Assembly: GCA_963556495.2 (NCBI GenBank)
Contig: OY747715.1
Location: 20,458,739-20,522,738 of the forward strand
Origin: Valencia hispanica
Taxonomy: Eukaryota; Chordata; Actinopteri; Cyprinodontiformes; Valenciidae
Reading direction: 5' to 3'
Length of the DNA stretch: 64,000 bases
Shown here: one piece after another, positions 30,865 to 42,643 of the stretch
Numbering within the stretch: the stretch's first letter is position 1
Layout: every line of letters starts with the position of its first letter
The notes under the pieces: model-generated
What the model saw: only the letters and a program-made list of their open reading frames with translations
What the model was told of the DNA's origin: nothing
The model's database searches: none
Position numbers and translations under genes: made by a program

Positions 30865-32475
30865 TCCCAAAAATGTAAGTGTTGGGTCATAAGATACCTA
30901 AATACCAAAAATTATAAAAGCATGTCCATTTTCGAAATATTTTATAAAAGGAAAAAAAAAAAAAAGCCTTGTCTACAGTCCTATCTATCAAATCAGAATA
31001 TATTTTTGATAACCTGACAGCTGAGGCAAAGGTCAAGATTTACAATCTAATGAAGATGGACAGCGAAGAAACATGCCATCATTTAATAGTTTGGATACAA
31101 AACACGTATTGTTCTATGAATCATTTTTTTAAAGTCAGGGAGAAGATCAAGTGTTCCTTTATGTAAGCACAATAGTAAGTAACATTCATTTTTTTCCTCT
31201 TTTGATTAAAATGTTAAACAACCAGTTGGCAGGAGATAAACCGAAACAAAGACAGTTTGTTATGTGTTTGAAGATTTTTTGTATTACCATTTTTAAATTG
31301 TATTTATTGTTTACAATGATGTTGGTTGTTATGTTTTATATTATTTATGTAACATGTGAGTCTTTATTCAGAAAAATACAGCATTCTCATCTAACATTCC
31401 AAATACTTGTGTTTCTACAGTTATTGTGACCGTTTTTGATTTTTTTAGACCACATAACTGTATTCAGAAGCCTTGAATGTTATGTTTGCTGTGAAAAAAT
31501 TGCATTTTAAAGCTGTACAATTTGAAAAAACAGAAATGATGGCATTGAAGCCTTCAAAGGTTCACTGTTAAACCTATGCAGGACTTTACACAAGAACAAC
31601 AAATCTGAAGCACACAGTTCAGAATGTCCATAGAGAGCATGGAGGAGTTTGAGCAAAGCAGAGAGTTATGACACCAACATCCTCAAGAGATGCATCAAAA
31701 CAGCACAGGAAGCTGCCTGCCTGCCACTGACTCACTCACCACCCATAGATCTGCTGCTCATGCTGCTTATCATCACACCTTGGCCTTTAATAAGCCATGT
31801 GAGTCATTGTCCCATTAATTTTTTTTTGTTCAGACAGGTAATTTACTCATAATGTCATTATGCATGCAAGGCACCACAACAAAGCCAGCACAGGGGTCAC
31901 AGTGAGCAGGCATCCTAGCCTGCAGGTCAGTCGGTGCATATGTTGTTTTTACACACAGCACATTTGTATGCCCTCTAACCAGAGAAAACATACTGCAAGA
32001 AATTCCTCTGATTAACGAACAGACGCTAAATGATATTTCTTGCCATCACTCTTTCTCTGTTGCTCACACAGATCCACAAACACCTTAGCCTTTAGAATCG
32101 TAAATCCGGTGCCAGAGATCACTCTGAATGCCCTCACAGTGTTGGCTGTTCTTGACTCATTCTGCGGTGTGGCTGCAGTCATTAAGATGCATAGCAAGGT
32201 CTAAACTAAGCTCTGCCAAGTTGTGGGCAAGCGACTTAATTCCCACAACATGCACACATGAGTGAGATACAGCACACAGAGAGGTGAAGCAGTTTAAAAT
32301 GCAATGTAGGACCTGTGAACCCCAAAATGATTGTTTTTAGGTCATTTACATGATAAATCTATATCAATGGTAAAAAAAAAACTAAACAAAAAAAACTCTG
32401 TATCCTACAGTGTTGGCTGTCTTAATTACTTAACACTTGATTGCAGAGAATTTATTTGGTTACTTTTGTAATATG
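30865..32475. other. No gene recognised
   Basis: Low-complexity AT-rich DNA with an A run near 30950. Open frames at 30969-31429 are compositional. A more balanced segment at 31600-31800 has no recognisable reading. Confidence 0.45.
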
Positions 32476-32479
32476 TAGG

Positions 32480-32695
32480 GGATGGCAATGGCTGGGTCGG
32501 TAGAGCAGGTGGCTGTGGCCTTGGAGGTTTGAGTTTGGTTTCATCCAGAGGTTCATCGTGGGGAAGGGTTGTGCCAGTGAAGGGCATCCGACATAAAACA
32601 TCTGTCAACTCCGTGTGCATGCAATTGTGGTGTAGATGATGCTACTGTGCTCTAACATCCCCATCAAGGGAGGTGCCAAAAGAACAACAACCTGA
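32480..32695 (+). mobile_element. tRNA-related SINE remnant
   Basis: GGGTCGGTAGAGCAGGTGG resembles a pol III A box and GTTTGGTTTCATCC a decayed B box. They are followed by GTGCCAGTGAAGGGCATCCG and ACATAAAACATCTGTCAACT, a body sequence I know from fish SINEs (GGAAGGGCATCCGGCGTAAAA), and later by AAAGAACAACAACC at the end. No clear TSD was found, so it is old. Confidence 0.6.
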
Positions 32696-32699
32696 AAGT

Positions 32700-33435
32700 A
32701 GCAGGAGTACATTTTATTTTTGTCTTTTGACAGGTTGGATCACATTCAACTAAAGGCACCATTAGTAGTGTACAATCTTTAATTGTGAGCATGTTTCTTA
32801 ATACCCTTTCATTTGAATGTGTTGGAGGACCCGATGACAAAGGAAAGTAAGACTTATCTTACTACACACTGGATAGGTTAGTATTGAAGCAGAATTTGAC
32901 TCAAAATTTGAGCACCAATTAATCTAGGTTGTCAATGAGTCTTTGAAAATTTAAAAAAATCCAATCATGTGAGCACCATAGTTCTGACACTGCTTTGTGT
33001 ACCACATGTGTGCTACTGCAGCAGTCGTTGCAACTGCATCTTAAACATCTGTTCAATGATCTAGTAGTTATATGACAGAATTTCATGCTACTCTATAAAG
33101 ATGTTTGATTCACAGCTGAATGCTAAATTCCTTAAACTGAAAATAAAGCTGACAGCATTACCTACTTTATGATTGATTGATTGAGCTAATAACTATCTGA
33201 TTAGTTGGAGCCACTCAATGAAAATTTGAATTTTATTCCCATGCTGTTGCTTTATCTTAGAACATGAAAAATATAAGTAAAATGTGATGTAACAGCAAAA
33301 GTAACACCCCACCTCACTGCAGCTGAAAACGTAATTCCACATTATTGATCCCAATGCACAGGTGCATGCTTTCAACAACAAGGTACTTCAAGGTGCTTTA
33401 TATGATTAAGGGGTAAAATGAAAAATAGCAGGAAG
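32700..33435. other. No gene recognised
   Basis: AT-rich DNA. A short piece at 33383-33410 (AAGGTACTTCAAGGTGCTTT) resembles the 3' tail of an L2-like LINE, too short to call. Confidence 0.45.
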
Positions 33436-33439
33436 CTAT

Positions 33440-33624
33440 GGCAGGAAGCTCCCGCAGACATCCTAGCTCTTTTCCTTGGCGTTCACCCTACCTTCTACCA
33501 AGTAAGCCTCACCTGAGTTCATACAAACAATTGAAATTTCCTCAGGATTCAGTCTCACCTTTGGACTACTTCCTCTGCAGTTCCTCTTACCTCCATTTCC
33601 CTGTGCAGTGTTCCGGTTCCCATG

Positions 33625-33721
<97 letters not shown>

Positions 33722-33830
33722 CCTCAATCGTTGTTTCAATGAAACAACTAGTAAACAAAACAAAACTTTACAAATAGCCTCTCTAATGGTGTTCTGCATG
33801 TTGGTCAAAAAGCTTAACTCTAACATGACA
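33440..33830 (+). mobile_element. Truncated gypsy-type LTR, copy 2
   Basis: Homologous to the last 290 bp of the LTR at 5897-6681. Shared blocks are GGAAGCTCCCGCAGACATCC, AAGTAAGCCTCACCTGA, TTTCCCTGTGCAGTGTTCC, GGTGTTCTGCATGTTGGTCA and the CATGACA end. The 5' portion is missing. The TTCATCATCA of the first copy has grown here into a 94-bp CAT repeat. Confidence 0.75.
33627..33720. repeat. (CAT)n trinucleotide repeat
   Basis: About 31 uninterrupted CAT/ATC units arising inside an LTR. In the plus frame it reads poly-His and in the minus frame poly-Met; both are artefacts. Confidence 0.97.
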
Positions 33831-33984
33831 ATTTGTACAACATGGATATAAATCTAATTTTTCAGCTATTGCAGTAACTGTCTATTTTCCTAACTATGCA
33901 CAGAACTACAGTTATATTGTATTCCATCTTCTTAAGTTGGACAAATTGCACAAACTGTGGCTGCCAAACACTTTTTTCCCCCAC

Positions 33985-34002
33985 GGGGGGGGGGGGGGGG
34001 GG
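33985..34002. repeat. G18 homopolymer
   Basis: Eighteen consecutive G, then TTT and six more G. It may form a G-quadruplex and is a likely site of length errors. Confidence 0.9.
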
Positions 34003-34009
34003 TTTGGGG

Positions 34010-34086
34010 GGCTGGTGCCTATCTCCAGCTGTCGTGATGCAAGAGGCAGGGTACAAGGACAGGTTGCCAGTCCATCGCAGTACATT
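34010..34086. mobile_element. Short fish interspersed-repeat fragment
   Basis: GGCTGGTGCCTATCTCCAGC, then GGACAGGTTGCCAGTCCATC. This pair of phrases is common in dispersed teleost repeats. It is cut on both sides by simple repeats and the family is not determined. Confidence 0.5.
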
Positions 34087-34128
34087 TATATATATATATA
34101 TATATATTTTTTTTTTATATATATATAT

Positions 34129-34162
<34 letters not shown>

Positions 34163-34190
34163 ATTAGGGCTGTCAAACAATTAAAAATTG

Positions 34191-34236
<46 letters not shown>
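34087..34236. repeat. AT-rich microsatellite complex
   Basis: Two TA arrays (about 34087-34164 and 34196-34236) separated by TAGGGCTGTCAAACAATTAA, which matches a hAT end (TAGGGCTGTCAAACGATTAA). The hAT piece is too short to outline. Confidence 0.75.
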
Positions 34237-34238
<2 letters not shown>

Positions 34239-34239
34239 T

Positions 34240-35985
34240 AAAATATTTGCACCTTTATGAGACAAAATGCCATAGATCATGTGAGATTAAAAAATGTTCA
34301 GATTAAACTAATCTATTTTCTTTTAATCTCTGAGAAAGAGTGATTTAATTGTTCTAAATCAACAAAGTAATCTGACTTAACTCATTGTACTAAATACTTA
34401 TAATTTTATGGAAAACCATCGATTTGCTTAGATAAGAAAATAAAAAAATCCTGATTTCTGCAATGATGTGCAGACCACCACTGAGAAACGCTTTTATTTT
34501 TTTATTTTTTTTCAAAGGGCAAAAACTGTTCTTTGTCCTACTTCCAGACACAATTTCTTAAGAAGCATAATCTGTTTTTGGAACACGAAATGGGTCACAA
34601 GCAATTTCTAGATGGCCTGTGCTTTTTCGTCTGCCACCTCGCTGCTGCAGGACAGATATGAAGGGTTGCACTAAAATTGTCTGCAATTATTTTTCTCACC
34701 ATTTCTATTTTGTTTTTAAATGGGAGACACCCTTTTTAAAACATAGATTTTTAAAATGGTGGTTGAATTTTATTTTTCAAGGTGAAATATATATATTTGC
34801 TGAGATAGTTTGCCCGTCAGGCCATTAAATAAAGGGATAGTTTGAATTGTATGTACTGGGGATCTGTATAGTAGTTGTAAGCAGTTGCAAAATTTTTATA
34901 AGTCACACTTTTTATAAAGAATCAGAAATACACAAATAAAGATTTGACATTCAGTAACTTATTCCAGTTATCTCTGATATGATCAATTCAAAGTAAACTT
35001 TTTTCTTGTCATAGAGTGACATTGGTTGGTCAGTTTCAGTAGTTGCCACTAAATTTCAGTTCAACATTTGGATAACCAATGGTGTTTGTCTGCCTGATTG
35101 TCGCTCAGTGAGCTGATTCACCACCTGCTCCAAAGCTCAGTGTCGTAAAATTCAGTGTGTAAGAACTGCCCTTCATAAAATTTTATGACATTTTTGGTCC
35201 CCAGAGGATTAATTTAATTGATTTCTGATATTTCAGACTTTTTTAATGCAGTACAATAACAATCATTTCTATCCCCTGAGCAACACTTAGGTGATGCATG
35301 AAGAACCTAAAAATGAAATGCCAGAATTCAATTAAACTTACAGCAGATTATCCATGATCCCAATGATAAAGGCTTCTTTGAAGCTTGTGACCCTGATGGT
35401 TTTTTCTCTGTTGTGACTGTCAGAGCGTTATTGCCTCTTGTTTCAGATGGATCTTAGGAAATGCTGTAATGCACAGGCTTCGGTGGTCTTAAAAAAAGCG
35501 CATTTTGTAAATCCCCAGACTTTCCTCTATCATCTACCCAGGGGAAATCAGCTTTTAAGCTTTAGTTCCCATTCTTTCTTTCTTTTTTAAGACATCTTTA
35601 TACATAGTTTTAAAAACAGGATATCTGCATCTGGTCAACTGGTCAGCATATAGTGATTGTTATGTATGTAAATGGTGACCCTGAGATCCCAAACTTTGCT
35701 GCAGTTCTCCAACAAAGGAGAACTCAAAACAACATGTTGGCAAGATAAACACTGGTCTTCATCCAGCCTTTGTTGTTAAACTTCCAGTTATTTTAGGTAT
35801 TGCTCAGACTGCAGATATGATTAACTTTTAGTGCAGGGTTATTTTCTTGTAGCCATTTTCTGACTTATAAAATGAAAAAGCATATATTTAGATTAACTGT
35901 ATTATTTCAACCAATAGGTTTGTGATTAGAGTTGACACAGGCATCACTCAAAAAGATATTGTACAAGTAGGATCCTTTTTGAAAA
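34240..35985. other. No gene recognised
   Basis: AT-rich DNA. Positions 34255-34340 may be decayed hAT interior (TGAGATTAAAAAATG). No exon was found. Confidence 0.45.
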
Positions 35986-35989
35986 TAGA

Positions 35990-36262
35990 ATCACAGTTTC
36001 GCAAAACCTTTGATATCAAAAATTATTTAAACCCTTCTAATCAATGGAAAGGTATCTATTAGCATTACAGCAATTACACCCATCTTGTAAGTGCTGACCA
36101 GCTTTTTGCATGTTTCCACTGAATTTTGACCATTTATGCTTTACTTAGAGCTCTTTTTGAGTCTTTGAGATTGGAAGGCCTTTTTGCCATTGCCACACTC
36201 TTTAGCTCCGTTCACAGATTCTCTATCAGATTCAAATTGGGACTCTGACTGGGCCACTTCAA
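35990..36262 (-). mobile_element. Tc1-like remnant, minus strand
   Basis: ATCAGATTCAAATTGGGACT and CTGACTGGGCCACTTC are the reverse of the SPDLNPIE region, with TTGCCATTGCCACACTCTTT and CTGACCAGCTTTTTGCATG matching the C-terminal part of the common Tc1 family. Short and frameshifted. Confidence 0.6.
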
Positions 36263-36264
36263 AA

Positions 36265-37018
36265 GTAATATTACTATATAAAAATATACTTTTGGTTTTA
36301 CTAGACTGTTCTTTTTACTTGGGTAATATTTTTATGAAATATCACTACTCTTACTTGAGTAAAGTCCTCTACCCACAGCGAGTAACTTTACTGACTGAAA
36401 CTGAATGCTTGTTTTAACCAAAAATGCATGAGACTCAGACATACAGTTTATTTTGAAATGAAACCTCTTGTTTGTACACAAACCTCATCACTTTAACATT
36501 ACTTTTTTATTCTCTTATTAGTATAAACTATCATCTGCACCACACCTACAAGGACTTTGTGAGTGAACAATAAATGAAACCACAAAAACAGTAGTAGCAC
36601 TCATCAGCTGTCAGTTTTGGTCAACAGATAGAACCTGTTTCAAGAAGAGGAATTTGCATTCAATAACTGTGTTAGGATACAGAGTGACTGTACCTAACAA
36701 CACTAATGAATACTGCAGTATATGGACAGCGGCGGATTTTAACATGGTCAAAATAGGCACAGGGTGTCAGTGCCGGTGCTTCGCCCACGCGCTGTGCGTA
36801 GGGCACCTAATGCCCATGGGGGCACCAAAAAACTCAGGCTCATGAAAAATCATCATGATTATAGAAATCATAATAACATAGAATAAAAATATGTAAAACA
36901 TAGGTTCAATACTAAAGTAACATTTTTGCTTGAGAGAAAGATGAATCCCTGTCTCAAGTCTCCACGTGGTACCCCCCTTCCCCCCTCTTTCCCTTGCAGT
37001 GGGAGTGGAAGCCTAGTT
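36265..37018. other. Unassigned, several repeat-like phrases
   Basis: Phrases such as TTACTTGAGTAAAGTCCTCT (36350-36370) and GCGGCGGATTTTAACATGG (36728) resemble known dispersed fish repeats, but no boundaries could be set. Confidence 0.35.
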
Positions 37019-37020
37019 AT

Positions 37021-37207
37021 AGCCTAGTTTATGCTTCTCTGTCTTTGGAGGAGCGGAGACAAGCTCTCCAAAGGCCACGCAAGGACGGATGGAGTAGAGC
37101 CCAATTTTTTAACTGTCCGTCGTATGTAACAGAGGGCGCTTGTCTGTGGCTGATCAGCCCAACATCAGCCCCAGATCATTTTACCAGAATGGTGCTCTAT
37201 AGTCGAT
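37021..37207 (-). mobile_element. Fragment of the AGCCTAGTTTATAC MITE
   Basis: It starts AGCCTAGTTTATGCTTCTCT and continues GGAGTAGAGCCCAATTTTT, AACTGTCCGTCG, AGCCCAACATCAGCCCCAGA and GTGCTCTATAGTC. This is collinear with the reverse complement of the right third of the complete MITE at 49026-49668. The other two thirds are missing. Confidence 0.8.
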
Positions 37208-37209
37208 GT

Positions 37210-39450
37210 TGACTAAATCATTATTAGTTGCAGCTCTACAATGTAATAAATATTGTACATCTGCATATAAAGGGAGTTATTGGGACTAAAGTTGGTCATA
37301 ATTTAAACTTAAATTTTGACCAACTTTAGATTTTTGCTACTTGTAGCATGTTTAGTAAGAAAGACTAAACATGTAAAACAATACATACCACCACATACCC
37401 ACTATTACATAGATACAGATTTGCTGAATGTGAGTACATTGTCCTACATGTTTCAACAAAGTCCTGCATGAGACACTTCCACATCTGCCAGTTTGGCAGG
37501 AATAGCTTAAAAATCTTTGCTTAGGGCACCCAAATGGCACTGGCCCTGCAGGATGTCATTAAAAAGGAACAATGAGCAGCACCAAGCACCTAATGCAAAA
37601 ATACATCAGTTACCTATCAGATGCGTCCTGAACATGTTTTCTATTGCTTTTATGCATGTCAGGTGATTCAGGAGGGTGTGGGGTAATTGGCTCCCACTGC
37701 ATACCACTAAAAATAAGGAGTCCAGGTCATGTGCTTTGTGTGGGACTGCACTGCATTTTATTCTGTCTAGAATCTCATATAATCTTTAGCAGTTTAATTA
37801 GTTGAGGGGAGGCAGGAGGAGTGGCTTGCCCAGGGAGCAACTTACACAAGAACCGGCACTGTGTATGCATTCACAAGATATCTGTACATAGTGATTACTG
37901 AAGGCTCAGGCATAGCATTAATAGCATTGACTGTATATAGCTTCAAGGCACAACCTGGAATCTCTGACACATTGTATTTCCTGCTTTTTCATTTTACAAC
38001 ATCACATTTCATGCATGCTCTTCTCAAAAAACCATGACTGCTTAAGTAGTTACTGTTTCCCCATTTAAACTTAGCATTTACAAAATCCCTTTGCGCATTC
38101 ACTTGAGATCAGCTGCCAGTAAAAGGCGACACATTTATATGCACATGTGTCATCCACAAGGACACAAAGACGTACTGTTCCGGCACCCGTGTGAAACAAA
38201 TTTGCACTTTTACACCGCAATCATTACTATTCATTCAGCTAATTGTCCTCTCTTCAGCTAGAATAAATGTCTAAATCCATTTTTCCCTTCATAAGAAAGA
38301 AAAACTATTCACCTGATATACTGTTATAATTGGGGTCAAGAAGAACTCATCATTTATAGAGATGTATAATTTTTCTCTTCCACTTTTCTCATTTTCTGCA
38401 GAGGTTGCCGTGGCACACAGAAGCCAAAAAGGAACCTACCTTGGTCTTCCACTCCAGTTCATATCCATTTGTGTGTCATGTCGTTGGGTGCATGTATTTA
38501 TATGACTGTGAGGAGAACTGCTTTAAGAATGGCGGTTTTTGTCTCTGCAAGTTTGGACACATAAAGACAGAAACCATAAAGAAAAAATAGAGCATATTAA
38601 CAAAGATTGGTACATATAAGAAAAACTGCAGAGTCATTCTGTGATGGACATCAATTGTCTTTTGTTTTGCCACCAGAAAGAGTTTTTCTTCTCATAAATG
38701 AGACTTGCTGCACTGCCACGATTTAGTGACTGGACTTCTCCATCTCTTTGACAGCAACATGAATTTATCTGTCACGATCACTCCTATCTTCCTCTACTGA
38801 AAATCCTCTTTCTCGTGCAAGAGTCTGTGTCTTGGTGCTGCCAAAATGCACTTGTGTGGTAAAAATAGGGTGATGACATTACCATGACAACATGAGGAAG
38901 TGATGCAGGGTTATTCCTGAGATGATCCCTAATGACATGGATGAATCATTGAAAGGAATGAAGGACTAGTGTGTTTGATGCTTCTGTATCGTCTCTTTAA
39001 TATAAACGATTTGCTCTCACATTTATATTGTCCAATTTTTTATCTATATTCTTAGTTTACTTCTTTTGCATCCTTCTTCTTCTTTTCCACCTTGTGCTCT
39101 CTGAGGTCCACCCTGTTTCTTCTTCAGTTCTCCCCTTCTTGCTCATCTTCATCTTCATTCATATGTCACGTTTTGTGTTGCTGCAAACACAGTCCTCAAT
39201 ATTCGCACCCAAGGACCTGTCACAGCAACTGGCCGCTTATAGAGGAGAGGAGATGAGAGGAAAATACAGGAAAGCAAAAGCCATGGGGATTGAAGATAGT
39301 GCTGGATCCTTGATAGAGGATAATAAAGGGAAACTCAGAGCTTGGGTAGGGAAATAGATAAGTAGGTCAGTCCTAATCTGGGGTTGAGTTTAGTGTGTAA
39401 ATAAATAATCAAGTCTGCGTCACTGTCAAAATCATATAGAAGAATAACGC
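37210..39450. other. Quiet region, no gene recognised
   Basis: Mostly unassigned. GGGCACCCAAATGGCACTGG at about 37524 echoes the GGGCACC phrase at 36798 and may be the other edge of an old repeat. The 109-codon frame at 39028-39357 starts hydrophobic, but I do not consider it a gene. Confidence 0.4.
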
Positions 39451-39452
39451 CT

Positions 39453-39473
39453 TATATATATATATATATATAT
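39453..39473. repeat. Short (TA)n
   Basis: A perfect TA run of about 20 bp. Confidence 0.85.
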
Positions 39474-40141
39474 GCACTGCACACTGCAGTGACCTCTGTC
39501 ATCGTCTTTAAAAGGTCGCAGCATCTCTATAAAACAATGATTATGATTAGCTTGTGTTTGTGTAATAAAAGAGGTTATTGTACACTGCTTAGAAAAGCTG
39601 ACAGATGAAAAGAGCTGAGATCTAAAAGACAATAAGTGGGTGATAACAGCATCAAATGTTAAAACTGTGTGTACTTGGTGAAGAAGTGAGAGAAAAAGCT
39701 ATTACATTGTTAAGCTTGTAGAACTGTTGAACATATGGCACCCATATCAGATGGAGCATGTGTTAGGTCATATTGTTGTGGGTTTACATAACCTGGAAGA
39801 ATTTAAGATTTTGTTTTCAGGGAATATGAAAATAATACTGAAGCATTTTATATTAAGTCTTCATTTATGTCTGGTGTGAAGCCATTTGTTAATAAACAGT
39901 TTTGTTTGCTGCTTTTAGTTCTAATGGCAACTGAAACTAACTCAAATGACCCTGGTCAAAAGAATATATAAGCTAGTTCTTGATACAATGCATGGCCGCC
40001 TTTAATATCATTGACATTGTCAAGAATTCTTTGGTACTTGTGAGTGGGACACATCTTTTTTTACTATATTACTATTGTGCCTATAAATTTTAATTTTGGT
40101 CCCATCTCTCCAAATTACTTTGGTCCAGGTTGTCTTTTCTT

Positions 40142-40143
<2 letters not shown>

Positions 40144-40233
<90 letters not shown>
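40144..40233. repeat. (TA)n microsatellite adjoining a Tc1 end
   Basis: A perfect AT alternation of about 90 bp that ends a few bases before the terminus of the Tc1 copy at 40240. Because Tc1 inserts at TA, the repeat may have grown from or served as the target. Confidence 0.95.
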
Positions 40234-40239
<6 letters not shown>

Positions 40240-41372
40240 GACATACATAAAGACCCTTTCCAAAAAATTTGAATACTGTGGAAAAGTTTATTTTTTTCCA
40301 TAATTCCATTCAAAACATTAAACTTCAATAGATTATAGATTCAGGGCCCACAACTTAAACAATTTCAAGTATTTAGTTGTTTATTTGTACATAATCTGTG
40401 CTTCCAGCTCCTAAAACCCACGAAAACAGGAATTCAAAAAATAAGAATACTGTGAAGTAATCAGCCTAAATTATACACGGCAGGAATGTTTTAAACTGAG
40501 TCTCACACACTACTCATTTACTAAACTCAAAGCACCTGCACAGGTTTTCCCTGATGTCGTTAAATTGTTTCACTTTGGCTCAGTTGTCTCAGTTAGGTTC
40601 AATAAAGGGAAAAGTGCAGACTTGACAACTGGCCAGAAGACCATCATTGATACCTTCCATAGGATGGGTACGCCACAAAAGTTCATAGCTAAGGAGGCTG
40701 GCTGTTCACAGAGTGCTGTGTCCAAGCATATCAATGGAAAGTCTAGTGGAAGGGCAAAATGTGGCAGGAGAAGATGCACCAGCAGAAGAACTGACCGTGG
40801 GCTTCAGCAGATTATTAAACAAAGAAGATTTACCACATTCTGACGCATCCGGGAGATAGGCTGCAACTGTCGGGTTCCTCGGGTCAAATCACTTCTGAGC
40901 CTGAACCAACGTCTCAACTGGGCCAAGGAGAAGAAGGACTGGACTGTTGGCCAGTGGTCCAAGGTCGTCTTTTCAATGAAAGTAAAGTGTGCCTTTCATT
41001 CGGGAATCGAGGTCCAGGGGTTTGGAGGAAGACTGGTGAGGAACAGAACCCAAGCTGCTTGAGGTCCAGTGTGAAATATCCACAGTCAGTCATGATTTGG
41101 GGTGCAGTGTCCGGTGCAGGTGTTGGCAAACTGTGCTTTCTTAAATCCAAGGTCACCGCATCAGTCTATCAGAATGTTTTAGAGGACTGTATGATTCCTT
41201 CTGCTGAGGATCTGTATGGAGATGCAGATTTCATCTTCCAGCAGGACCAGGCCCCTGCCCATACAACCAGAAGCACCAAAACCTGGTTTGATGCCCATGC
41301 CATCACAGTGCTTGACTGGCCAGCCAACTTGCCGGACATAAACCCCATTGAGAATCTCTGGGGTATTATTGG
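40240..41372 (+). mobile_element. Tc1-like transposon, best-preserved coding copy
   Basis: A different Tc1 family from the common one. After a 5' end with CCAAAAAATTTGAATACTGTGG, the plus strand encodes the transposase nearly end to end: N-terminal helix-turn-helix (GQKTIIDTFHRMGTPQKFIA, AKEAGCSQSAVSKHINGKS), a basic GRAKCGRRRCTSRRTDRGLQ, the linker RVPRVKSLL, NWAKEKKDWTVGQWSK, then the catalytic core. The first catalytic Asp is lost: VFSDESK is now VFS(-)NESK through a 1-bp deletion at about 40975 that also shifts frame. The second (FIFQQDQAPAHT) and the Glu (NPIENLWG) are kept. Core frame 40954-41391. The 3' end is cut off at a junction with another Tc1. Confidence 0.85.
40954..41372 (+). 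pseudogene. Tc1 transposase catalytic core
   Basis: An open frame of about 140 codons with SFGNRGPGVWRKTGEEQNP, SSVKYPQSVMIWGAVSGAGV, FLKSKVTASVYQNVLEDCMI, GDADFIFQQDQAPAHTTRST and VLDWPANLPDINPIENLW. It lacks the N-terminal DNA-binding part, which is in another frame because of the deletion, and the C terminus. Cut-and-paste activity is excluded. Confidence 0.8.
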
Positions 41373-41740
41373 ATTGAGGTCTGGAGACTGACAAGGGCAC
41401 TTTAGAACCTTGAAATGCTATTTATGTAGCCACCCCTTCGTTTCCTGGACAGTGTGTTTGGGATCGTTGTCATGATGGAAATTCCAGACATGTTTCATCT
41501 TCAATGCTCTCACTGATGGAAGGAGGTTTTTGCCCAAAATCTCATGTTACACGGCCCCATTCATCCTTTCCTTAATATGGATCAGTCGTCCTGTCCGCTT
41601 TGCAGAAAAGTACCCCCAAAGTATAGAGTTTCCACCCCAATCCTTTAGTGGATATGGTGTTCTTGGGATGTTCTTGGGAGGCTTCACAAAGAAATGGTAT
41701 GATTTCAAAGCGCCTATATTTCTTAGTCATACGGACAAAA
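41373..41740 (-). mobile_element. Second Tc1 family, joined head-to-head
   Basis: Immediately after the truncated copy, the plus strand reads the reverse of another Tc1-like transposase: GGATTGAGGTCTGGAGACTG, GTGTGTTTGGGATCGTTGTC, CATGTTTCATCTTCAATGCT and CATTCATCCTTTCCTTAATA, and CGTCCTGTCCGCTTTGCAG. These correspond, reversed, to the SPDLNP, DNDP(K) and downstream blocks. The two transposase remnants converge at about 41372. Confidence 0.7.
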
Positions 41741-41744
41741 AAGG

Positions 41745-42632
41745 GAAATTTAAATAAACTTAAATATTTTAGCAGTTAAGTACTTGAAATTATCAAATAG
41801 GGTTGCAGTTTTTATTTTTTTTTAGTTTATTATTCAATACAAGCTTGTTTTATAATAGTGTCTGAGACATTCTTCTGAACACAAAACTTTATTTACATGA
41901 AGCATATATTTGTCTCTTAAAACTATCAACAGGATTAAGGGACTTTAATGCTGCATAATGCTCTCACTAAGAAAAGACAAGTTCTATTTGCAACACTTAT
42001 TTATCTACTCAATGCAGAATATAGCAAACTTATAGCTTTGCTCTTTACTTACTTTGTCAGCTGTTGCACCTTGCAGACGTGTGACATACTTTGTTTGATG
42101 CTCCATTTATAGCCCTGAATTACAATGTTTGAAGTAGATCGCAATCATAAGGATTTCTGGGGCATATCTGGGAAGCAGAGCAGGATGAATTACCATGTCA
42201 TTTGTAAATCCTTCCTTCAATGAACAAAAGAGAAATCCCTTGCAACTAAAAATACCTCCAAAATATTATTTTTATATCCTTACAATAGGTCTAAATGTGG
42301 GCATAGTGTCACACATCCTTTATGAATTGTCATGGTAATGTTTTCCTAGCCATTGTGCTTTAACCCTGCGTTGAATGCATATGTTATTAATCTGCTTCCA
42401 TGATACACATGTTGTTTTGAGGAGCAACACCTGTGGTTAACCTGCATTGATATCTGGGGCACCGCTGTGCAGCTTGACACACTTCTTTGTCACCATTAGC
42501 CACCACAGATTAAATCAATTTCCTGTTGACCCAATAGGATGTTCTAACAACACCTTTCCTTTTCTCCTTGATGTAAAACGACACATTTTTCGCTCATGTC
42601 AAGCTTGCTTTACTTAACTCTGGGAGCTATAG
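41745..42632. other. No gene recognised
   Basis: AT-rich DNA with no recognised element or reading frame. Confidence 0.5.
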
Positions 42633-42643
42633 TGTCTTCCAAG

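Noticed and set aside
33438..33851. Open frame with a long poly-His run (and poly-Met on the other strand)
   Set aside because: It is produced by a CAT trinucleotide repeat within an LTR remnant; no protein support.
36270..36390. TTACTTGAGTAAAGT-like repeated phrase
   Set aside because: Common in dispersed fish repeats, but boundaries and family cannot be set here.
39028..39357. 109-codon frame with hydrophobic start
   Set aside because: Looks like a signal peptide, but the rest has no domain or cysteine pattern; pyrimidine-rich DNA encodes the hydrophobic part.
40044..40328. Frames of alternating Tyr-Ile
   Set aside because: Pure translation of a TA microsatellite.
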